A stretch of 64,000 bases of DNA from positions 2,687,330 through 2,751,329 of the forward strand of contig JAJEEG010000006.1 in NCBI GenBank assembly GCA_022821085.1. The letters run 5' to 3'. Positions within the stretch are counted from its first letter, which is position 1. Every line of letters starts with the position of its first letter. Both the position numbers and the translations under genes were made by a program. Origin of the DNA: Candidatus Latescibacterota bacterium. Its GTDB lineage: Bacteria; JAAXHH01. Below, piece by piece: positions 16,831-24,061 of the stretch. The notes below the pieces were generated by a model, which searched no databases, was not told the DNA's origin, and saw nothing but the letters and a program-made list of their open reading frames with translations.

Positions 16831-19503
16831 TCACAGCATGAGCGGATTCGGCTTGTCGGCGTCGATCTCCAGGTCGGCCATCGCCTGTTTCAACTCGGAG
16901 GCCGGCAGTTTGCCGTCGCGCATCAGGCCGTAGAGCGCGGACAGCGCGATATAGCGGGCGTCCACCTCGAAGAAATCCCGCAGGGCGGCGCGGCTGTCGC
17001 TGCGTCCGAAACCATCGGCCCCGAGCGTGATCAGGTGGCCCGGGAACCAGGCGGAAACCGTGTCCGGCAGCGCTTTCACGTAGTCGCAGGCCGCCACGTA
17101 GGGGCCCGGTACGTCCGCCACGCAGGAAGTCACGTAGGGCACGCGCGGCGTTTCCTCGGGATGCATGATGTTCCACCGCTCCACGTCCACCGCCTCGTTG
17201 TGCAGGGCCTTGTAGCTGGTGATGCTCCAGACGTCCGCGGCCACGCCGTACTGTTCTTCCAGGATCCGGCCGGCCTTGAGCACCTCGTTCAGGATAGCGC
17301 CGCTGCCGAAGAGCTGGACGCGCAGGCCGCCGTCCTCCTTCTCCGACTTGCGGAACAGGTACATCCCTTTGAGGATGCCCTCCCGGGTCGCCTCGGGATC
17401 GCCGGGCATGGGCGGCATGGCGTAGTTCTCGTTGTGCACGGTCAGGTAGTAGAACACGTCCTCCTGCTCCTCGTACATTCGCCGGATGCCTTCTTCGATG
17501 ATCACCGCCAGTTCGTAGCCGTAGGCCGGATCGTAGGCCAGCAGGTTCGGCACAGGATAGGCCAGCAGGTGGCTGTTGCCGTCCTGGTGCTGGAGCCCTT
17601 CGCCTGCCAGCGTGGTCCGTCCCGACGTGGCGCCGACCAGGAAGCCCTTGCAGCGCATGTCGCCCGCGGACCAGACCAGGTCGCCGACGCGCTGCAGGCC
17701 GAACATGGAATAGTAGATGAAGAAGGGGATGGTATTGATGTCGTAGGTGGCGTAGGCCGTGCCGGCGGCGATGAAGGACGACATGGCGCCCGCTTCCGAT
17801 ATGCCCTCTTCCAGCAACTGGCCGTCCTTGGACTCGCGGTAGTACAGGAGCGTTTCACTGTCCACCGGGTCGTAGAGCTGCCCCACCGGGGAATAGATGC
17901 CGGACTGCCGGAACAGGGCCTCCATGCCGAAGGTGCGCGCCTCGTCGGGGACGATGGGCACGATCAGGTTGCCGATTTCCTTGTCGCGCATCAGGTCCGA
18001 CAGGATGTTGACGAAGGCCATGGTCGTCGACACCTGCCGGTCGGTCCCCACGTAGTACTTGCGGTACTTGTCCTGCTTCGGCGCGTGCAGCGCCGTGAAG
18101 GTCGTCCGCCGGGAAGGCACGTAGCCGCCGAGGGCCCTGCGCCGCTCGTGCAGATACTGGATCTCCTCGCTGTCCTCGGGCGGCTTGTAGAAGGGCACTT
18201 CGGCCACGTCTTCGTCGGAAATCGGGATCCGGAACCGGTCCCGGAAGGCCAGCAGGTCGCTGTCCTCCATCTTCTTGATCTGGTGGGTGCTGTTGGCCCC
18301 CTGCCCGCTGTCGCCCAGTCCGTATCCCTTGATCGTCTTCATCAGGATGACGGTCGGCGCCCCCTCGGTTTCCACGGCCGCCTTGTACGCGTGGTAGACC
18401 TTGAGCGGATCGTGGCCGCCCCGCCGCAGGTGCTGCAGCTGGGAGTCGGACAGGTGTTCCACCATCTTCTTCAGGTCCGGATGGACGCCGAAGAACTTGT
18501 TCCGGATGTATTCGCCGGAGGCCATGCTGTACTTCTGGTACTGGCCGTCCACCGTCTCGTGCATGCGGTTCACGAGGAGACCATCTCCGTCCTTTTCCAG
18601 AAGGGGGTCCCAGTCGCTGCCCCAGATGCACTTGATGACGTTCCATCCCGCGCCCCGGAAGATGGCCTCGAGTTCCTGGATGATCTTGTGGTTGCCCCGG
18701 ACGGGACCGTCGAGCCGCTGCAGGTTGCAATTGATCGCGAAGATGAGGTTGTCGAGGTTTTCGACGACCGGCACGGTGATGGCGCCGAGGGACTCGGGTT
18801 CGTCCATCTCTCCGTCGCCCATCATGACCCACACCTTGGAATCGCTCGGTTTCTTGATCCCCCGGTTTTCGAGGTACTTCATGAAACGGGCCTGGTAGAT
18901 GCCCGTGATTGCGCCGAGGCCCATGGACACCGTGGGGAATTCCCAGAAGTCCGGCATCAGCCAGGGGTGGGGATAGGACGACAGGCCGGGCGTATTCACT
19001 TCGTGGCGGAAGTTCTTGAGTTGATCTTCGGAGATGCGGCCTTCGAGGTAGGCCCGCGCGTAGATGCCGGGCGCTGCGTGGCCCTGGACGAAGAGAAGGT
19101 CGCCTTCGTGGCTGCCGTTCCGGTTGCGGAAGAAGTGGTTGAACCCCACCTCGTAGAGCGTCGCGGACGACGCGTAGGTGGAGATGTGCCCGCCTATGGA
19201 GGCGTCGGCCCGGTTGGCCCGGACCACCATGGCGAGCGCGTTCCAGCGCACGATGTTCTTGATGCGCCGTTCCAGGTCGCGGTCGCCGGGATAGGGTTCC
19301 TGCAGTTCGACGGGGAACGTGTTGACGTAAGGCGTGTTGGCGGAGAAAGGCAGGCGTACGCCGGACTCGGCGGCCCGGGACTCCAGCGCCGCGAGGATGC
19401 GGCGGGTCCGCTCCGGGTCGCCCTGCGAAATGACGTACTCAATCGATTCGAGCCATTCGTGAAGTTCCAGCGATGCTACATCGGGTTCCACGTCCGTCGT
19501 CAT
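16831..19503 (-). CDS. aceE: Pyruvate dehydrogenase E1 component (homodimeric)
   Basis: Thiamine-diphosphate enzyme that decarboxylates pyruvate and passes acetyl to E2. The ATG at 19503 (MTTDVEPDVASLELHEW) is chosen over the longer frame because GGGGAAG precedes it. The protein is then 890 residues, close to the 887 of E. coli AceE. The TPP/Mg motif is in GDGEMDEPESLGAI...NLQRLDGPV near residue 225-265; SHLLAYPVPNL-type and GRTTLAGEGLQHQDG segments are intact. It is first gene of an aceE-aceF operon with its own promoter at 19569-19598. Confidence 0.95.
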   Translation of the reverse strand: MTTDVEPDVASLELHEWLESIEYVISQGDPERTRRILAALESRAAESGVRLPFSANTPYVNTFPVELQEPYPGDRDLERRIKNIVRWNALAMVVRANRADASIGGHISTYASSATLYEVGFNHFFRNRNGSHEGDLLFVQGHAAPGIYARAYLEGRISEDQLKNFRHEVNTPGLSSYPHPWLMPDFWEFPTVSMGLGAITGIYQARFMKYLENRGIKKPSDSKVWVMMGDGEMDEPESLGAITVPVVENLDNLIFAINCNLQRLDGPVRGNHKIIQELEAIFRGAGWNVIKCIWGSDWDPLLEKDGDGLLVNRMHETVDGQYQKYSMASGEYIRNKFFGVHPDLKKMVEHLSDSQLQHLRRGGHDPLKVYHAYKAAVETEGAPTVILMKTIKGYGLGDSGQGANSTHQIKKMEDSDLLAFRDRFRIPISDEDVAEVPFYKPPEDSEEIQYLHERRRALGGYVPSRRTTFTALHAPKQDKYRKYYVGTDRQVSTTMAFVNILSDLMRDKEIGNLIVPIVPDEARTFGMEALFRQSGIYSPVGQLYDPVDSETLLYYRESKDGQLLEEGISEAGAMSSFIAAGTAYATYDINTIPFFIYYSMFGLQRVGDLVWSAGDMRCKGFLVGATSGRTTLAGEGLQHQDGNSHLLAYPVPNLLAYDPAYGYELAVIIEEGIRRMYEEQEDVFYYLTVHNENYAMPPMPGDPEATREGILKGMYLFRKSEKEDGGLRVQLFGSGAILNEVLKAGRILEEQYGVAADVWSITSYKALHNEAVDVERWNIMHPEETPRVPYVTSCVADVPGPYVAACDYVKALPDTVSAWFPGHLITLGADGFGRSDSRAALRDFFEVDARYIALSALYGLMRDGKLPASELKQAMADLEIDADKPNPLML

Positions 19504-19568
19504 CAAGCTTCCCCGGGGTATTCTGCGCGTCGGCTGCGAGCCTTTTATCCATTCAAAAACATCGACAC

Positions 19569-19598
19569 AAAATAGGGGCGTGGCACCCCTTCTGTCAA
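19569..19598 (-). promoter_or_regulatory. aceE promoter
   Basis: On the minus strand TTGACA (19598-19593) is 18 bases from TATTTT (19574-19569). The spacer itself holds a near-palindrome, GGGGTG-CCA-CGCCCC. The start near 19562 leaves a ~58-base leader before the aceE ATG. Confidence 0.6.
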
Positions 19599-19608
19599 TC
19601 ATTATCTA

Positions 19609-19620
19609 TGTTTGCAAACA
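19609..19620. promoter_or_regulatory. 12-bp perfect palindrome upstream of the aceE promoter
   Basis: TGTTTGCAAACA is a perfect 12-bp palindrome about 10 bases upstream of the aceE -35 element, in an AT-rich pocket. The position suits an activator or repressor site, and with the spacer palindrome it suggests regulated pyruvate dehydrogenase expression. The binding protein is unknown. Confidence 0.4.
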
Positions 19621-19703
19621 AGGGATTGACCTGGTTTTGCGGACATGTTACAGAATCTGCGATCTGAACCATTTCTCCTTACGCCGGCATCCACGCCAAT
19701 AGC

Positions 19704-19728
19704 AAAAAGGCCAGCGATATCGCTGGCC
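19704..19728 (-). terminator. Rho-independent terminator of the small minus-strand operon
   Basis: The self-complementary GGCCAGCGATATCGCTGGCC (19709-19728) folds into an 8-bp stem with an ATAT loop, followed on the minus strand by five T residues. It ends the 20354-19795 operon and isolates it from aceE. The remaining stretch 19504-19794 holds no gene that I can support. Confidence 0.85.
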
Positions 19729-19794
19729 GTCGTGTACCTGTTCCAGTACGCAGTCTAGCTCTAAACCCGGTGCTCCTGTTCTTCGCGGAAAGTG

Positions 19795-20022
19795 CTAGCT
19801 TTCTGCCCGGCCATCCGCGTGATTTTCCTGATTGGGAACGGTGGCGACCAAATTGGGGTTTTTCCATCCCCACCAAGCGCTGTCATGGAATCCCTCGCGT
19901 AACTTGATCGTCACTTCAATTCCCAGTATCTCAATGTCCTCGTTACGGAGATGAGACATAACGGTTTCTTTCAGGCGGTCACCCAACTGGCCTTTTCGAA
20001 TGATGTCATTATTGTGCGCCAT
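19795..20022 (-). CDS. Short hypothetical protein
   Basis: A 75-residue protein I do not recognise. It begins MAHNNDIIRKGQLGDRLKETV and includes IEILGIEVTIKLREGFHDSAWWGWKNP, with no membrane segment or signal. An AAGGGG ribosome site precedes the ATG, the gene lies 12 bases after the upstream one, and a strong terminator follows, so it is likely expressed. Base composition is less GC-rich than the neighbours, suggesting an acquired operon. Confidence 0.55.
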   Translation of the reverse strand: MAHNNDIIRKGQLGDRLKETVMSHLRNEDIEILGIEVTIKLREGFHDSAWWGWKNPNLVATVPNQENHADGRAES

Positions 20023-20034
20023 GGCTACGCCCCT

Positions 20035-20295
20035 TCAATCTGTTAACCAAATCTGGAGAGATACAGCGACGAATATCCCGATAATCAGGATATACATCCT
20101 AAATATCCAATTTGAAAGATTCGTGAAGCGAGTCTCTGACGTTATCATCATCTGTCGCAGGTTTGCATCTGATGTTTCGAGACCTCGCAGTCTGTCCCTT
20201 ATGCTTTGTTCTTTATAGTAGGTTTCTTCGAAGAGTAAATCGTCTTCCTTGCCATGAGTCTCACTTGCATCTCCAGCTTTATCATCCAAAATCAT
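20035..20295 (-). CDS. Small coiled-coil protein with one C-terminal membrane helix
   Basis: An 86-residue protein with an acidic N-terminus, a polar helical stretch (SIRDRLRGLETSDANLRQMM) and a single C-terminal transmembrane helix (WIFRMYILIIGIFVAVSLQIW), i.e. a tail-anchored layout. A perfect GGAGG site is 5-6 bases before the ATG. The ATG overlaps the stop of a short upstream frame (ATGA). It resembles in architecture, not clearly in sequence, the 75-residue protein at 56767. Holin-accessory or XhlA-like proteins have this layout too; no function is assigned. Confidence 0.6.
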   Translation of the reverse strand: MILDDKAGDASETHGKEDDLLFEETYYKEQSIRDRLRGLETSDANLRQMMITSETRFTNLSNWIFRMYILIIGIFVAVSLQIWLTD

Positions 20296-20354
20296 ATCCT
20301 CCGTATTTCCTGCATTGCTTCCAAGGATTTGTTCATCTTGCGTTCTCCAGTCAT
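20292..20354 (-). CDS. Very short upstream frame, possible gene remnant
   Basis: A 20-residue frame (MTGERKMNKSLEAMQEIRRI) ends in an ATGA overlap with the next gene. The same frame stays open upstream without a start for ~19 further codons, reading GVIAVEGDFDHRFYQALVLRN, until a TGA near 20413. The overlap suggests this is the 3' end of a formerly longer first gene of the operon, or a translated leader peptide. Confidence 0.3.
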   Translation of the reverse strand: MTGERKMNKSLEAMQEIRRI

Positions 20355-20533
20355 ATTACGTAGTACTAATGCCTGATAGAAACGATGATCGAAATCTCCT
20401 TCAACTGCAATAACTCCTCATTTGTCTACTTAATCGCTGTGTGTCGGATTCGTTTATTTTGAGATTGGTTTTAGGTCAACTCCTCTACACATGTTCATAA
20501 AGAAATCTAACCCCGAAAACTCTTATTGGTCAA

Positions 20534-20562
20534 TTGAAATCAGCCTGTTTGTCGATTCCAAT
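20534..20562 (+). promoter_or_regulatory. Possible promoter of the DapA-family gene
   Basis: TTGAAA (20534-20539) and TCCAAT (20557-20562) are 17 bases apart, in an AT-rich intergenic stretch. A start near 20569 would leave a short leader with CGGGAGGA before the ATG. The -10 is only 4 of 6. The rest of 20355-20533 shows nothing I can support. Confidence 0.4.
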
Positions 20563-20582
20563 TAGAACAACGGGAGGACGGC

Positions 20583-21500
20583 ATGGGATCCGATACTCGG
20601 CAGGAACAACATGGCTGGCACGGCATATTCACCATACCGCAGACGCCCTTTTCCGACGACGGCGCGTTGGACGAGGAGGGACTGCGGAGGCAGATCGACT
20701 TCTGCGTGGATACAGGCACCCACGGCATCGTCTATCCCGTCATGGTGAGCGAGTTCTGGCTGCTCTCGGACGACGAGCGGAAGCGGGTCGTGGACGTGGC
20801 CGTGGAACAGGTGGACGGGCGCATCCCCATGATCGCGGGCGTGGCCGGGGTGAGTACGGAGGTCGCCGTGATGTTCACCCGCCACGCGCGCGAGGCCGGC
20901 GCCGACGGCGCCATCGCCCTGCCGCCCTACGTGCTCAAGCCCGGGCTGGACGGCCTGGTCGACTACTACCGGCAGGTCGCGGAAGCCATGGGGAAGCCCG
21001 TTTTCATCCAGAACTTCGATCCACCACTGGGCTCCAGCCTCTCACCGGCGTTCATCCGCGAGTTGCTGCTGGACATTCCGCACGTCAAGTACATCAAGGA
21101 AGAGATGATGCCCCCCGGCCATTCGGTGACGGCGCTATTGGAGACCTGCGGAAACGAGCTGCACGGCGTCTTCACGGGCTACGGCGGACGCTGGTTCATC
21201 GACGAGCTGAACCGCGGCGCGAGCGGCACCATGCCGGCCTGCGAGTTCACCGACGTGCTGGTCCGTCTCTACGAGCGCTACCGGTCCGGCGACGTGGAAG
21301 ATGCACGGGAGATCCACAGCCGGCTATTGCCGCTCATCAACATCGAGAGCCTGCACGGCGTGATCTTCTGCAAGGAGATTTTGAAACGGCGGGGCCTGAT
21401 CGCGTCGACCTGCACGCGGGCGCCGGGGAGGCTGGACCGGCACGACCTCGCCGAGATCGACCGGCTCATGCGGGACGTAGAGCCATTGTATATACAGTAG
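20583..21500 (+). CDS. Dihydrodipicolinate synthase/N-acetylneuraminate lyase family protein
   Basis: TIM-barrel Schiff-base lyase/synthase of the DapA superfamily, 305 residues. The Schiff-base Lys is in HVKYIKEE near residue 170. GIFTIPQTPFSDDGALDEEGL is the family start, with GTHGIVYPV where DapA has a GTTGE-like motif. The usual YNxP near residue 135 is replaced by QNFDPP, so the proton-relay Tyr of DapA is not obvious and lysine biosynthesis is unlikely. Aldolase or dehydratase action on a keto acid is more probable. CGGGAGGA is the ribosome site. It converges on the DUF6785-type gene. Confidence 0.8.
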   Translation: MGSDTRQEQHGWHGIFTIPQTPFSDDGALDEEGLRRQIDFCVDTGTHGIVYPVMVSEFWLLSDDERKRVVDVAVEQVDGRIPMIAGVAGVSTEVAVMFTRHAREAGADGAIALPPYVLKPGLDGLVDYYRQVAEAMGKPVFIQNFDPPLGSSLSPAFIRELLLDIPHVKYIKEEMMPPGHSVTALLETCGNELHGVFTGYGGRWFIDELNRGASGTMPACEFTDVLVRLYERYRSGDVEDAREIHSRLLPLINIESLHGVIFCKEILKRRGLIASTCTRAPGRLDRHDLAEIDRLMRDVEPLYIQ

Positions 21501-21502
21501 GC

Positions 21503-21520
21503 GCCCCTGCGCCCAGGGGC
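21503..21520. terminator. Hairpin in the convergent gap
   Basis: GCCCCTG/CAGGGGC, 7 bp with a 4-base loop, sits directly after the DapA-family stop and before the end of the converging DUF6785-type gene. There is no T-run on either side, so termination is only possible. Confidence 0.3.
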
Positions 21521-21561
21521 CTCGTGAGCCCGCCTTGCGCGCCCGCGACCGCGCCCGAGCG

Positions 21562-23616
21562 CTACGTCCATTCGTGCAGGGCGTGCCCCTGGCCGGGGAA
21601 CCAGATCCAGTCCACGAGGAACCCGAGGAACACCCCCACACTGTATCCTACCAGCACACCCCAGGCAAAGGGCTGGGCCTGGCGGTAGATGGTCACTCCG
21701 CCGATGCGCATCAACAGCATCTTGATCAGCCAGGCCAGGAACAGCGAGAACATGAGCAGGCGGATCACGTCGGCGAAGGCCACGGTGAAACCCACTGGGG
21801 CCAGGGGCCAGCCGGGAAAACGGTAGGTCAGCGCCGTCATGACCAGCATGGCGACGCCGCCGAGGGCCATGAACAGGAACTCCGGCGGCTGCAACTGGTC
21901 GGCGTTGCGTATCCACCGCACGATATCGTCAAAGTAGGACTCGTTGATGCCCCCGAAGGCGTCGCGCGTGCCGAAGTTGTACGCGCCGATGGTCGTGTTC
22001 CCAATGTAGATCGTATACAGGACGGACGTCAACAGGCTGACGATGAAGGTGACGGACATGAGGACGAGGATGCCCCGCTTGTCCTGTAGCAGATCGGACA
22101 TCACCTTGTCGGACTGGGCGATAGTGCCGATCCCCATGCCCCGCCAGTTCCGGGCGTAGACGGACCCCAGGCCCAGGGTGGTCAGGCTCTGGGGGTCGAT
22201 GTTCCCCGAGCCCACGGTCAGTATGGTGAAATGGTGGGCGTTGACCGGAAGGTCCATGAAGGCCAGGCCCGTCTGGGCGATGATCCGCGCCGTGCCCAGG
22301 TACAGAATGAAGAGGAACAGCAGGTAAACGGGCAGCACCTGCCAGGAGAGGCCCGACCCCACGAGCCAGGCCACCAGGTAGACCAGGCAGCCGGCCAGTC
22401 CGAATACGGCCACCCGGTAGGACATCAGCTCCGAGGGCGGCCGCTCACCGCTGCGCAGGGCCCGCCGGAAGACGTCGGCGATCTGCGCGCGCGCCGTCCA
22501 CAGGTGCCAGAAGACGAAGACGATGAACCCGCCGAAGAACTGAGCCTTCACCACGGCGTTCACCCCCACCGGGCTGCCGGAATACTGGAGACCGACGCGG
22601 TCCAGCAGTCCGCCTTCCAGCACGCCGCACAGGGCGAAGAACCACAGGCTGAAGGTGATCTCAAGCGGCGCCAGGAAAGCGAAGCACAGGGCATAGATGT
22701 TGACGCTGATCCGTATGGCCGGAATGCCTTCCAGCAAGGTCAGGTTTGTGTGGTAGAGTGCGCCGATGGGAATGTGCGGGATGGCGCCCCAGAACGAGAA
22801 GATGTTCCAAATCATCAGGGCAAGGGATGCGCCGAAGCCCACCTGGAACATGCGGTCGTAGACGAATCGCGGGAAGGTCCGTTCCGTCCGTTCGTCGTGG
22901 CGGATCAGGTCGATGGCCATCCGGACCAGCGGAAAGGTCAGCCGCTCGTGGGCCACCCACGTCCTCCGCATGATGGTGGACATGCAGGCGCCCATGAAGA
23001 ACAGCATGACGAAGAAGGTCAGCCACCAGAAGAGGGGCGAAAGCCAGGGCCCCCAGATGACGTCGCCGGCCCCTTCCGGGATCCCCTCGTAGAACCACAC
23101 CAGCGTGTTGCCCTGGCCGCTGACCAGCAGCCATTCCGGGAGATACTCGAAGAACGTCGCCTCCCACTGGTTCTCCGGACGCGCGAAATAGTAGGGCGTG
23201 GCGATGACCCCCATGAGATAGGCGACCAGGACCTTGCCCGGCACCAGGGAAGAAACGAACATCATTACGAAGACCAGGGCCAGTTCGCTTCCGTTCAGCA
23301 CCCAGGCCGGCCGCCATGTGCGCAGGGCCGGGTTGACGATGAGCAGGAGGAAGAAGAAGGGGATCAGGACCGCGATGGGCAGGTGGGACACCGTCATGCG
23401 GGAGGAATGCACGAGGAAGGATCCGAAGGGGACCCAGATGTTGATCAGGACGGCGAGCGCCAGGCCCAGGACGACGGCGCGGCGGGATATACCGGCCGAT
23501 CGCAGTATGCCGGGTCGCGGTATACCAATACGCGGTTTGGTTGCCATGGTTCGGTGCGCCGGTGAATCGCGAACGAAGGATTTTGTGTGGGGATGAGACG
23601 CCGGGTTGCTTGTCAT
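21562..23616 (-). CDS. Polytopic membrane protein, DUF6785/DUF6784 type
   Basis: A 684-residue integral membrane protein with about 12-14 hydrophobic segments from residue ~45 to ~670 and no soluble domain. It has the look of the DUF6785/6784 family, related in layout to OPT-type transporters, with segments such as WVPFGSFL, GNIDPQSLTTLGLGSVYARNW and GGINESYFDDIVRWIRN. The substrate is unknown. An alternative start at 23547 (MATKPRIGI) would remove 23 residues; neither start has a good ribosome site. It converges on a DapA-family gene, a pairing that suggests uptake of a small acid or peptide. Confidence 0.7.
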   Translation of the reverse strand: MTSNPASHPHTKSFVRDSPAHRTMATKPRIGIPRPGILRSAGISRRAVVLGLALAVLINIWVPFGSFLVHSSRMTVSHLPIAVLIPFFFLLLIVNPALRTWRPAWVLNGSELALVFVMMFVSSLVPGKVLVAYLMGVIATPYYFARPENQWEATFFEYLPEWLLVSGQGNTLVWFYEGIPEGAGDVIWGPWLSPLFWWLTFFVMLFFMGACMSTIMRRTWVAHERLTFPLVRMAIDLIRHDERTERTFPRFVYDRMFQVGFGASLALMIWNIFSFWGAIPHIPIGALYHTNLTLLEGIPAIRISVNIYALCFAFLAPLEITFSLWFFALCGVLEGGLLDRVGLQYSGSPVGVNAVVKAQFFGGFIVFVFWHLWTARAQIADVFRRALRSGERPPSELMSYRVAVFGLAGCLVYLVAWLVGSGLSWQVLPVYLLFLFILYLGTARIIAQTGLAFMDLPVNAHHFTILTVGSGNIDPQSLTTLGLGSVYARNWRGMGIGTIAQSDKVMSDLLQDKRGILVLMSVTFIVSLLTSVLYTIYIGNTTIGAYNFGTRDAFGGINESYFDDIVRWIRNADQLQPPEFLFMALGGVAMLVMTALTYRFPGWPLAPVGFTVAFADVIRLLMFSLFLAWLIKMLLMRIGGVTIYRQAQPFAWGVLVGYSVGVFLGFLVDWIWFPGQGHALHEWT

Positions 23617-23775
23617 TCAATATATCCGATCACGGAAAGTCGGCACAACCCTAGTTTTATCCGGCGTGTAACCATCGTGTAACCTGGAGTTGCAGGATCG
23701 TGCGCATTTCGTGCGCGCGCCGTACGCGCGTCGTGCGACCGTTGCCCGTACCCCCGGGGAGCGTCAGGTTTTTTC

Positions 23776-23804
23776 TTGAACCGGCGTTTCATCTTTTTTA
23801 TATT
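23776..23804 (+). promoter_or_regulatory. Promoter of the M28/FtsX-pyr transcription unit
   Basis: TTGAAC (23776-23781) and TATATT (23799-23804) with a 17-base spacer. The start near 23811 gives a ~250-base leader. The gap 23617-24061 otherwise holds only this promoter and the repeat at 23977; short frames in it do not look coding. Confidence 0.6.
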
Positions 23805-23976
23805 GCTTTGTTCAAGTATGCTACAACTCACTACGCTCGGGATGAATGCGACAAGTTGGGCCTCTCGGCAGTCCCGGGCATACCCATGTTCCCCGGCAAT
23901 GACTGACGCGGAGGCGGCGGTTCTGCGCGGCTTCCGGCTTACGAAACCACCGGTTACGCGTTCGGACTGCGGCAGC

Positions 23977-24036
23977 GGCACCAGGTCTGCAGCGCCAGGA
24001 CTGCGCGGCACCAGGTCTGCGGCGCCAGGACCGCGC
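23977..24036 (+). repeat. Two tandem copies of a 30-bp repeat
   Basis: Copies at 23977-24006 and 24007-24036 match at 28 of 30 bases (core GGCACCAGGTCTGC). They lie in the untranslated leader 25 bases before the start of the next gene and could influence translation or simply reflect slippage. Confidence 0.85.
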
Positions 24037-24061
24037 GGCCACTAATCAGGGATAAACGCAC

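Noticed and set aside
17035-19575. A long plus-strand frame opposite aceE
   Set aside because: It is the antisense of a strongly supported gene, with a composition typical of GC-rich shadow frames and no recognisable domain.
20292-20413. A complete gene upstream of the 20295 start
   Set aside because: No usable start codon or ribosome site precedes the longer open stretch; only a 20-residue frame or gene remnant can be supported.
23613-24045. Short frames on both strands in the gap before the M28/FtsX gene
   Set aside because: They cross the promoter and the 30-bp repeats, have odd compositions and lack ribosome sites.
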